Below, in pieces: positions 1-12,000 of a DNA stretch of 64,000 nucleotides (positions are counted from its first letter, which is position 1; each line of letters opens with the position of its first letter). The position numbers were made by a program, and so were the translations under genes. The DNA comes from Knoellia sp. Soil729 (GTDB lineage: Bacteria > Actinomycetota > Actinomycetes > Actinomycetales > Dermatophilaceae). The notes below the pieces were generated by a model. That model was given only the letters and a program-made list of their open reading frames with translations. It did no database searches and had not been told where the DNA came from. The stretch spans positions 62,001 to 126,000 of the forward strand of contig NZ_LMSA01000005.1 in assembly GCF_001427985.1 (NCBI RefSeq), in the 5' to 3' direction.

Positions 1-1
1 C

Positions 2-3000
2 GCCACCAACGTCATCCAGTCCAGTGTCATCGCAGAGGTCCTGCGGTCGGACATCGTGACCACCAGCGGCGACGTGGTCGTCGTCGCGGACGGCCTCACG
101 CAGATCGATGCCGAGACCCTCGCGAGCATCCAGTCCGAAGGCGACTCCTACGGTCTGACCCTGGCCTTCAACACCATTGGGTGGAAGACCCAGAACTTCC
201 TCTTCAACACCGTCGACGCCATCCTCGGCGACCCGCTGGTGGCCGAGGCGTTCGACAACAACAACCCCGCCGAGATCATCGCCCAGCTCGTCGACACGAC
301 CGTCAACGCCTTCGGGGATGTCCGGGTCAACGCCACGAACGAAGGGTCCGTCACGGCGCAGGCCAGCAACGCTTCCTCCAGCGTGGTCGTGACGTTCACC
401 AAGGCGGAGGCCTTCGCCCTCGGCTTCCTCGTCGCGAGCAACATGGTCAACCTCATGACCCGCTCCCAGATCCTCTTCAGCGGAGGCGACACGACACACA
501 CGTACTCCAGGAGCGACCGGCCGACGACCCTCCAGAACGGCGACCAGGTCGCGGTGAGTCCGGGCGTGGTCTACCGCTGGACCGGCGGACCCCGTGCTCC
601 CCCGACCGGATCGACGACGATCAACCTCAGCACAGAGTCCTACACCACGAACAGCAGCTGGACCCTCGTTCCCAACCTCGTCAAGGCCGGCGGCTCAGTC
701 GCCGTCACCGCCGACGAGAGCGCGGGGATCGACGCCACGTCCACCGTCGAGGTCACCGCGTCGGCCTCCAGCACCGCTGGCATGAACATCGTCCTCGACC
801 TGCTCACCACCCTCCTCGAGGACTACCAGTACACGACGAACTCGGGCACCCGCCTCGTCTCCAAGGGTGAGGCCGTCCGTCTCGACTCCGGCGACGTCTA
901 CGTCTTCACGGGCTCGACGCCCACCTCGTTCGACCTGGGGGCAACGGACTTCGGCGCCTCGCCGCTCTGGGCGAAGGTCATCCTCGGCGACACCCTCGAT
1001 GCCCTCACCGCCATCGGCATCGACGTCACGGGCATCCTGGGGGCGGACGCCACCGGAGTCGGCGGCATGGTCGTGCGCAACGACGTGCGCGGGGACGTCG
1101 CCGCGACGATCGCCAACGCCAAGGTCGTGGCCGGCGACGACGTCCTCGTCTCGGCCCTCGAGTCCGCGACGATCCGCGCGGTCACGACCGGCACGGTCTC
1201 GGTCGGCGGGGGCGGGTTCATCGGCGAGGGGAGCTCCACCGCCGTCAACTTCGCGGTGGCGAGCAACGTCGTGCTGAGCGGAGCCCTCGCCTCCGTCCTC
1301 AACACGGAGGTCGATGCCGGCACCGCGGCCGACGACACGATCACGGTGACGGCGCAGAACACCAGCCTCCTCGACGCCCGGACCAAGACCTCCACCACCT
1401 CGGCCGGTGTCTCCGTGGGCGTGACGATCGCCGTCAACACGGTCGGGATCGACTCGCAGAACATCCTGTTCAACATCCTCGAGGCCATCGTCGGCGATGT
1501 CATCGACACCGAGCAGGACCGCCCGGCGAGGACCGAGGCCAGGGTCACGAGCTCCGACCTCGCCGCCGGAGGCGCCATCGCGGTGACAGCGACCTCGTCG
1601 GCGAAGATCACCTCCGAGGTCGAGGCCTCGTCGGTCTCCATTGCCAGCAGCATCGACCAGGACGTCACGTCGGTGAGCGTGGGTGTCGTGGTCTCGATGA
1701 ACCGGCTTCGTACGACGGTCAAGGCCGTCGTGGAGGGCTCCCCTTCCGTGCAGGCAGGAACGAGCGTGGCCGTGACGGCGTCCAACACCGCCTCGATCTC
1801 CTCGACCGTCACCGCCCCGACGATCTCGATCGCCATCAGCGGGCAGCAGTCCAAGAGCGTGAGCATCGGGGTGAGCATCGCCCGCAACGACGTCGGCGTG
1901 GCCATGAACGCCCTCGTCACCGCGGTCGCGGACCTCGACGCCAAGAACGGTGACGTCCTCGTCAGCGCCACCCAGGGTGCCTCGATCACGGCGACCTCGA
2001 CGGCCACGTCGGTCTCCATCGCCGCTGGCTTCGGGGGCAACAGCCTCTCCTTCGCCGGTGGCGGCGCGAGCGCGATCAACCTCCTCACCGGGACCGCTGA
2101 CGCCGAGATTCTCAACAGCACCGTCACGGCCCGGGCGACCGCAGCGCCCTTGGGTGCGATCCGGGTCACGGCAACCCAGACGGCGACCATCGACGCGCTG
2201 ATCCTCGCAGCCTCCATCGCTGTCAGCGGCAGCATCTCCGCCGGCGCCACGGGCATCGCCATCGGGATCTCGGTGGCCCGCAACCTCATCGGATGGGCGG
2301 AGTACGGCGGCCCCACCCCTGCGACCGTCCGGGCGCGCACCCAGACGTCGGCCCTGGATGCCCAGCGCGGGATATTCGTGGGCGCCTCGTCGCCCACCGC
2401 CACGATCCACGCAACCGTGGTGGCGGCGGCAGTCTCCTTCACCGGAGGCGCGGGTGGTTCCACGACGTCGGTGAGTGCAGGCGGCCTGTGGACCGAGAAC
2501 AAGGTCTCGGTGAGGGTCGTCGCCGAGATCGTCGGTGCCACGAGCGTCAGGACCCAGGGCGGCGGCGTCACGGTGACCGCCGACGACCACACCGAGATCA
2601 TCTCCAACTCGGCAGCCGCGGCCCTGGCAGCGGCCATCGGCACGTCCAGCGCCAGCTCCATCGCCGTCGGCATCGCCCTGGCCTACAACCGGGTGGCCAA
2701 CGAGGTCACCGCCCGGATCGCCGACGTCACCTCGCTGACCACCGGCGGGTCGGCCGTCACTGTCAAGGCGACCGACTCGGCGACCATCAGGGCGCTGACG
2801 GTTGCCGTTGCCATCGCCCTCTCGGGCGGCGGAGGCACCTCCCTCGCGGTGTCGGGCGGCGGCGCGATCGCGTTCAACGGCATCACCACGAAGACGAACT
2901 CCTCGATCGAGCGCTCCCTCCTCGGAGTCGACACGACGACCCGCGTGGGCGCCGTGACAGTGACGGCACAGAGCACCTCCGTCATCCAGGCATTCGTCGC

Positions 3001-6000
3001 GGCGGTGTCCGCCTCCGTCGCCATCGGCAACAACGGCGTTGCCGTCGCCATCGGCGCCTCGATCGCCCTCAACCTCATCGGCTACGACCTCTTCGGCGAC
3101 CCCGACATCCAGGTCGAGGATGCCGAGGACGCTTCCGGGTTCCTCATCGGCACCCCCAACCCGGCCCAGGTGCGGGCGCGCATCATCGACACGACGATCT
3201 GGTCCAGCGGGGCCCTCCTGGTCACCACGACCGCTGCCCAGACCATTGACGCGTTCGTCGCGGCCGGTGCTGTCGGGATCGCCGGTGGCGACAACGGGAT
3301 CGGAATCAGCGTCGCCGGTGCCTTCGCCGGCAACCGGATCAAGACCGACGTCGAGGCCTCGGTCAGCGACCCCACCGCCACCACTGGGCAGCGCGACACC
3401 GTCACCGTCGGCTCCGCCTCCATCGGCGCATCGTCCACCTCCGGGATCCGCTCCTTCTCCGGGGCCGCCTCGATCGCCGGCGGCTTCGGCGGCACGACCG
3501 GTCTGGCGGTCTCCATCGGCCTGAGCATCGCGTGGAACCAGGTCGGCGACACCGTCGTGGCGGCTCTCGACGACGTGGTGCTCACCTCCGCCGGCGCGGT
3601 CAAGGTCGAGTCGGGCACCTCGGGACGCCCGCTCTTCGACCTGTCAGGTGTCACCGCCAACCAGCTCGACGACCTCGCCAGCAGGGAGGACGACGACCTC
3701 GCGGACTTCCTCGTCGGCCGTTTCGAAGCCCTCAAGCTGCTCACCACCAGCGGCACCAACGAGCTCACGTCCGTGACGAAGGCGAGCGGTCTGTGGAAGG
3801 TGACCTTCGCGAAGAGCGGCGGGGGCGGCATACGCAGCTTCGAGGTTCGTCTGCACGGGAGCGAGCTGTTCATCACCTCGACCGACGCCACGCTGTTCGA
3901 CGCCACCATGTCGACGCGCCCGGCAGCGGTGACCGCTGCAAGCCTGGCCTCACGCGCCGGTGGGCCCAACGCGGCCACGGACGCGGCCCTCGTCGCGTGG
4001 TTCGTCGCCTCGAAGCTGCTCACGCAGGACGCGAAGACGACCAGGCCGTATGCCGTCACCGGGGTGGCGACCGTCTCCACGGACCACTGGAGCATCACCT
4101 TTGCCCGCTCGGACGGAACCGAGGCGCGCCGCTACGACGTCATGGCATCCGGCGGGACGCTGTACGTCAACCAGCCCATCGCACTCGAGGACATCCGCAC
4201 GGCCGAGCTCGACGACCTCATGACCGACGCGGAGAGCGGCATCGCGGCCACGATCCTCGGGCAGTTCCCCCGCTTCAACACCGTGCGCTCGGTCTACGCG
4301 CTCCAGCCGGGCAGCCTCTGGCAGGTCGTGCTGCAGAACGTCCGGGGTGACAACGAGCTCGAGACACAAAGCTTCTACGTCACCAGGGTCAACGGCCTGT
4401 TCCACGTGACGACCGCGACCATCGACGCCATCTCGGCGGCCGCGTCGATCGCGGCCTCGTTCGGTGGCACCGCGGGTCTGTCCGTCAGCGGCGCCGGCGC
4501 CATCGCGCTCAACGTCGTCAACGCCCGCACGCTCGCCCGCATCTCCAACGCCAGCGTCACGGCAGGGGGCGACGTCGACGTCCTTGCGACCAACACCAGC
4601 ACGGTCAATGCCCTCATCGCGGCCCTCTCGGTCGCCATCGGTGCCGGCGGCAGCGCCGGGGTCGGCGCCTCCATCGGGATCTCGGTCGCACGCAACCTCA
4701 TCGGCAGCAGCCTGTCCGGTGGCGACGCCGACGACCGGGTGCAGATCGTCGCCACCGTCCTGGGCTCCCCGGTCACCTCGACGAGTGGGGCGGTGCGGGT
4801 CAGCGCGACCGACGGCGCAGTCATCACCTCCCTCGTCCTCGCCGGATCCGTCGCCTTCGGCGCCTCGGGCTCGGGGGCCGGCGCCTTCGGCGGAGCGGGG
4901 GTCTATGCCGAGAACACGATCAAGGTGGACGTCAAGGGCACGATCGACGGCGACCCCGCGGGCGCCGGGACCCGCCGGCCGATCACGGCTCACTCGGTGA
5001 CGGTGACCGCGACCGACACCTCCACCATCTCGTCCATCGCCGGTGCCGCCTCGATCGCGGCGGCCTTCTCCGCAGACGCCGCGGCAGCCATCTCCATCGG
5101 TGTCGCGATCGCACTCAACCAGGTGGCGAACACCGTCGAGGCCTCGCTCACCAGTGTGACGGTCACGGCCAACGGCACCTCCGGTGTCGCCACTCCCGCC
5201 GGGACGCCGGACGGCGGGATCACCGTCGCGGCGAAGGAGACCGGCCGGATCTTCTCTCTCACCGCCGCCGCTTCCCTGGCCGCCGCTGCATCCCTGTATG
5301 CCGGGATCGCCGTGAGCGGTGCCGGTGCCTTCGCGTCCAACGTGGTCACGACCGCCACGAACGCGCTCGTCGAGGACAGCAGCCTCACGGCCAAGGGCGC
5401 CATCTCCGTCACCGCGGACGACACCTCCAGCATCCAGGCACTCATCGCCGCGGTCTCGGCCGCCATCGGAGCCGGTGCGGCGGGCATCGGAGTGTCCATC
5501 GGACTCTCGCTGGCGAGGAACGTCATCGGTGGCACCCGCACCGTGATCGGTGCCGACTTCCGGAGCAACGAGACCGCCGACCTGGTCGGCGGGACGGACC
5601 CGAGCACCGTGCGGGTCACCGCTGGTCACGTCAGCCCGGACCTGCAGAGCAACGACGGTGACGGCACCTCCGCCAACGACGTCTACCTCCTGCCCGGCCT
5701 CATCGTGCGCATCGTCGGCGGCCCGTCCGAGGGGCGGCTCTACCGCTACATCGGGACGTTCACGGCGGCTGACCTCGACAGCGTCAACTTCAGCGACACC
5801 GGCACGTGGGTACTGGTCGGCGGCGCGGCGGGCGCGGTCTACGCCTGGAGGGGCGTCACCACGAGCGGTGTGGACCTCAACCGCCAGAACTTCCTCGACA
5901 CCTCGAAGTGGCGCCTTGTCAGCGCCGACCACACCACCGGCGAGACGCTCACCACCGGAAGCCTCGTGGCTGGTGACACGGTGCTCGTGGTCGCCGGACC

Positions 6001-9000
6001 CGGAGCGGGCGACGTCTATGGGTACATCGGACCCACCCGCACGGCCACGACGACCCACCCCATCGACCTCCGGACCGAGGACTTCCGCAACAGCACCGCG
6101 TGGGAGCTGGCCAACCTGGCGTCGACCCCGGCACAGGTCCGGGCCCGCCTCATCGGGTCGAGCGTCGCCACCGAGGGCTCCCTCACCGTGGAGGCGAAGG
6201 CTCGCCCCACCATCGAGGCTCTCGTCGTCGCGGCCTCAGCGGCCATCAGCGGGGGCGGCTTCGGCTTCTCCCTCAGCGGCGCCGGCGCGGCCACGCTCAA
6301 CTCCATCGCCATGCAGGTCGAGGCGACGATCACCGGCGACGGCGTGGTCCACAACCCGGCACCGCCGAACCCCGCTGCGGCGATCACGGCCACGAGCGTG
6401 ACCCTGCGCGCCACCGACACCGCCACCATCCGGGCGGTCACCGGTGCAGCATCCCTGGCCATCGCGATCGGCGCCGGCGGCGCCTCCCTCGCCATCTCCG
6501 TGGCCCTGGCCGCCAACACGATCTCGAACACCGTGACGGCCGGAGTCCGCAACGCCGACGACACGGTCCGGGCCACGAGTGGCGACATCACGATCGCCGC
6601 GGTCGAGGACGCGACGATCGAGGCCATCAGTGCGGCCGCTGCAGTGGCGCTGGGCTGTTGCAGCACTGCCGCCATCGCGATCTCGGGTGCTGGTGCACTG
6701 GCCATCAACACGATCCTCACCAAGGTCAACGCGCTCATCGCCTCGAGCGACGTGGTCGCCAGCGGCAAGGTCGACCTCGACGCCGAGATGAAGGGCGCAA
6801 TCCGCGCCATCATCGCCGCCGTCGCGGCAGCCGTGTCGATCAGTGCAGGGGCCGCCTTCGGAGCGGCACTGGGCGCCTCGCTCGCGTGGAACCTCATCGG
6901 GACGGACGTCAGCGGCAACGACAGCCCCGCAGAGGTCCGGGCCGTCATCAGCGACTCCAGCGTCAACGCTGGTGGCGCCCTCACCGCCGACGCCGTGTCC
7001 TCCTCGACCATCGACGCCATCGTCGTCGCCGTCGCGGTCGCCATCTCGGGCGGCATCGCCGGCATCGGCCTTGCCGGAGCCGGGTCGAGCGCGATCAACA
7101 CCATCTCGACCCTCGTCGAGGCCTCCATCGGGGACAGTGACGATGCGGGCACCGACGGTGACGGAGCCACCGGCGTCAAGGCGTCCGGCATCGCCCTCAC
7201 GGCCACGGACAGCTCGGCAGTCAATGCCATCACGGGCGCCGCCTCCATCGCCGGGGGCTTCGGGGGGGCAGGGGTGGCCCTGGCCATCGCCGTGTCGTAC
7301 GCCCAGAACACGATCGACAACGTGGTCCGGGCCGAGATCGTCGGTGCCGACACCCTGGTCGACGCGGGGGTCGGCGGCATCAACCTTCTTGCCCGCCAGA
7401 CCGGAGCGATCTGGGCCATCACCGCCGCCGCAGCGCTCGCCGCCGCGGGCGGGCTCGGGGCTCTCGCCTTCTCCGGTGGCGGCGCTGTCGCCCGCAACCT
7501 CATCGGTTCCGACGTCGTCGCCCGGATCTCCGGCAGCAACGTCGACTCCGACGGTGGCGTGTCCCTCACGGCGACCTCCACGGGCGCCATCACCTCCATC
7601 GTGGTTGCCGCGGCGGCTGCTGTGTCCATCGGGCTGGTGGGCATCGGGGCGGCCCTCGGCCTCTCCTTCGCCACGAACGAGATCGGCGGGTCCACGCTCA
7701 CCGACTCGGACGTCTACTCGCACACGTCGACCGACACCCTCACCTCGAACCTCACCACGGGCACCAAGGTCGCCGTGCTCGACGGGTTCGGTTACGGCCG
7801 GGTCTACCAGTACATCGGCAGCAAGACCATCACGGCGTCCGCGAGCGACCCGCTCGACCTGCGCAAGATCAACTACCAGGACACCCAGACCTGGAAGCTC
7901 GTCGGTGGCACGCCCACCGGCGCCCGGGTCTGGGCCACCGTCGAGGACTCGAGCATCGACGCCGTCGGAGCACTCGCGCTGAGTGCCACCGCGACCGGTG
8001 CGATCCTGGCCACGGTCATCACGGTGTCGGTCGCGCTGGCGGCCGGCTTCGGCGGCCTCGCCGTGGCGGGCGCAGGGTCGGTGGCCCTCAACACGATCCG
8101 CCAGGACGTCAAGGCCGCGATCTCGGGTGACGGCAGCCGTGACGGGGCCGACGCGAACACCACACCCGACGTGGGTATCCAGGCCGGGTCGATCTCGTTG
8201 ACAGCCACCTCCTCGTCGAGCATCACCGCAACCGTCGTCGCGGCGGCGGTGGCTGCGGCCATCGGCTTCGTCGGCAGTGTGACGGTCGCCATCGCGATCT
8301 CCTGGGCAGAGAACACCATCGAGAGCACGGTGCAGGCACTCGTCTCCGGGGCCGACGAACAGCTCACGTCGCGCGCCGGTGACATCACGCTGACCGCCAG
8401 CCACACCGGCGCCATCGTCTCCACGACCGTGGCCGCCGCGATCGCCGTCGCCATCGGGGCGGGTGTCAGCATCGGCATCGCAGGTGCGGGTGCCCTCGCG
8501 AGCAACGTCATCCTCGCCCGGGTGAAGGCCGATATCTCGACGAGTGACGTGCACTCGGCTGGAGCCGTCGCAGTCCTCGCCACGCTGTCCGGCACGATCT
8601 CCGCGCTGGTGCTCGGGCTCGCCGCCAGCGCAGCCATCGGGGCTGCTGGGATCGGTGCCGCGATCGGCGTTTCCATCGCCCGCAACCTCATCGGCTGGCG
8701 CCCCTCAGCCGACCCGAACAGCACCACTGACACCCGTGAGAGCACTCGCGGCCTGGTTCAGGCGTCGATCACCGACTCGAGCATCGACGCCGGCGGTGCG
8801 CTCAGCGTCTGGGCCACCGGGTCGTCGACCATCACCGCCGAGGTGCAGGCCGGTGCCGTGGCCGCCTCCGGTGGGATCGTGGGCTTCGGCGTCTCCGGTG
8901 CCGGAGCATCCACCCGCAACCGGATCGCCACCGCGGTGCTGGCCCTCATCGATGGTGACGGGGACAGGGGCATCGGGGCCGCCTCGATCTCGGTGAAGGC

Positions 9001-12000
9001 AGCGAACACCTCGACCATCACGGCAACGACCGGCGCGGCCGGGCTCGCCATAGCGATCGGCCTCGGCTCCGTCGGCGGGGCGGTCACCAGGTCCGTGACG
9101 GAGAACGAGATCACCACCGAGGTCCTGGCGGAGATCCGGAATGCTGATGGTGACGGCGACGCCGCGACCACGGATGACCTCGGCGGGGTGGTGGCTCGCA
9201 CGGGAGGCGTGACGGTCGGCGCCACCGACACATCGACCATCCACGCCACCGGTTCGGCGTCTGCCGTCGCGGCCAGCGGTGGCATCATCTCTGTCTCGTT
9301 CAGTGACGCGGGAGCCGACGTCCTCAACGTCATCCTTGGCAGCGTGCTCGCCCAGATCGTCGACAGCACGGTCGACAGCCAAGGCACCGTGTCGGTGTCG
9401 GCCACGGAACTCGTCGAGATCCGGGCCACGGTGGCGGCGATGTCGACAAGTCTCAGCATCGGTCTGGCCGGCGCGGCTGTGGCCGCTGGCTCGTCCTGGG
9501 CGCGGAACTTCGTGGGCTACTCACCCGCCTTCGTCCTGGGGACTCCGGCACCGGCACGGATCGTCGCCCTCGTCTCCGGCTCGCACATCACCGGTCGGGG
9601 TGGCCTGAGCGTGACGGCCGAGGTCGGGCCGCGCACCAACGGGACGAGGATGGTGGAGTCCCAGGTCAACACCTCGTCCTTCGCGCTCGCGGTCGGCATC
9701 TCGTTCGCCGTCGGCGCCTCGGCCAGCGTGTCCTTCAACGCGGTGGCCTTCGCCGTCAAGGCAGGGATCGTGGCGAGCGAGGTGCCGCCATCGATCCCCG
9801 GGGGCGCAACGACCTTCCGCCGCTCCGACGTCGACGTCGACGGCACAGTCACGGTCAGCGCCACCGACACCACGAAGCTCAAGACGGATGCGACTGCGTC
9901 GTCACTCGCGATCGCCATCGGCCTCAGCGGGTCGGTCGCAGTCGGGCAGGTCGTCAACACGAACACGGTGGGCAGCACCGTGGATGCAGTCATCTCACGA
10001 TCCAACGTCGCGGCCGGCGCGCTGGACGTGGACGCAACCCAGACCATCGACTCACTGGCCACCGGACGCACGGCGACCGAGTCGGTGGGCAGCGTGTTCA
10101 GCGTCAGCTCCTCTGGCGCCCTCGTGGGCTCCACGGTCACCACGGCCGCTCGAGCCACCGTCAGCGACGCCTCCGTCCTCGTCATCGGTGGCCTGGTGGG
10201 CGTCACCGCGACGGGCGATGTCGACAGCACCGTCACGGCCATCGCCACGTCGACGAGCGCATCCCTCATCGCGATTGCGGCGGCCGGACCCACCGCACGG
10301 GTCACCCAGGCACCGGTCGTCTCCGCCACCGTGGGCGGTTCCATCACCTCTGTCGGGTCTCTCACGGTGGAGGCGATCCTGAGCTCCTCCGCGGGCACAT
10401 CGGCCGTCGCCGGCTCGTACGGCACCGTGGCGGCCGGCGGATCGAGCGCCACCACCACGCTCACGCCGGTCGTCACGGCATCATTGAGTGGCGGCGCCAT
10501 CCGGTCCTCCTCCGGCGGGATCAGCGTCAGGGCGCGCTACAACGTTCCGTCGGTCCCCGGGCTGTCGCCCGGCACCGCTTCCGCGGCTGCGGAGGCCTCC
10601 TCGGGCGGACTGGCCGCCTCGAGTGGCGCCTCCTCGACGGTCACGCACACCCCGACCGTGTCTGCCACTGGCCTCGGGACGTTGACGGCGAGCGGCGCAG
10701 TGACCTTTGACGCCGCGGCCACCACCGTCGCGACCGCTCAGTCCGGGGGTCGATCCGGTGGCCTGGTCGGGGTGGGCCGCACCACCGCCACAGCGACCTC
10801 CGCTGGGACCACCTGGGCGTGGTTCGGCGGCGTCATCGGGTCGAGGACGACGAACGGAGCCAGCTCGCTGACGATCACCGCCCTCGCCTCCGGCAACGCA
10901 CGCGCACTCGCCCAGGCGGTCAGCGGCGGGCTGTTCGCCAACACCAGCAACGCCTCGAACGCGACGGCCTCTCCGGACGTCCGGGCCTACCTCGGCGGAT
11001 CTGCTGTCATCGGGGTCGTCAACAACGTCGACCTCTCAGCCACGGCCCGACCGGAGGCCGACGCGATCACCAAGGGCACGAGCACCGGCGGGCTCGCGTT
11101 CGGTGGATCGGCCTCCACAGCCAGCTCCCGGCCCGTGGTCCACGCCTACATCGGCACGTCCGCGACGATCTCTGCGGGCGGCAACGTGTCGGTGGCGGCG
11201 ACGCTCCAGCCGCCCACGAGCACCAACACCCCCTCCGACTACGTCGTCGACGGCGTCGACACCTCGAACGGGTCCACGGGCAACGCGCTCACCGTCGAGA
11301 ACCACGGCCTGAGCACAGGTGACCTCGTGGAGTACGTCAACTCCGGAAGCGCCATTCCCGGTCTGACGGGCGTGTCGACCGACCCCAACGACTCCACCGT
11401 GGTGATCCGGCGGCAGTACAGCGTCGTCAACGTCATGTCCGGCGGAACCGTCGACCCGAACAAGCTGTCCTTCGGTGGCACCTTCGACGCCTCGGGCATC
11501 CAGAACAACACCATCACCATGCAGGGCCACTCCTTGGCGACCGGTGACTGGGTGGTCCCAGACCTCACGGTCGGCGGGCTGGACATGGGCAGCCGCTACT
11601 TCGTCGTCGTGATCGACGGTGACACGATCCGACTTGTCGCCTCCGGCAAGGAGAACGCCGGCGGGACGTTCAACCCCACGTCCGCGTTCGTCAACACTGG
11701 GGCCAGCACGATCACCATCGCCGGACACGGGTTCGTCAACGGCGATGCCGTGATCTACGACTCCCCCGAGCCCTACCAGTTCGGGAACTCGCTCGTCGAC
11801 GTCTCGGGGTTCGACAGCGACGGGCGACCCATCAACGATGCCAACGCCAACAACATCTGGTTCCTCGACGCGAATGGCAACCCCGTCGCACACGGCCTGG
11901 TCGTCGGGGACCGCGTCGTCTACACGCTGGTCGACCCGCAGCCGGGCGACGTCACCATCGGCGGGCTGACATCCGGCCAGACCTACCGCGTCGCGTCGGC

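Larger units (their letters stand above)
2..10060 (+). repeat. About 41 tandem beta-strand repeat units within the giant gene
   Basis: Each unit is about 80 residues: a strand rich in V-T-A-T, an Ala/Gly stretch (IAAxVAAAxxISGGxxG), then a landmark A-x-N-x-I/V followed by VxAxI and a polar turn (xSxV or GDGD). Counting the Asn landmark by eye gives about 41 units. From 2275 onward every fourth unit carries the variant ARNLIG, at about 2275, 3064, 4687, 5513, 6883, 7670, 8677 and 9499. The alternating beta pattern suggests an extended beta-helix or beta-solenoid stalk, which is inference. Non-repeat inserts interrupt the array at about 500-990, 3617-4420, 5640-6115 and 7715-7910. Confidence 0.8.

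Noticed and set aside
56-58. GTG at 56 as the start of the giant gene
   Set aside because: In-frame repeat-like sequence precedes it back to base 2, with no ribosome site.
695-2590. Long minus-strand open frames under the beta-repeat array
   Set aside because: Products are Arg/Asp/Gly-rich with no domain; the plus frame is clearly the coding one.
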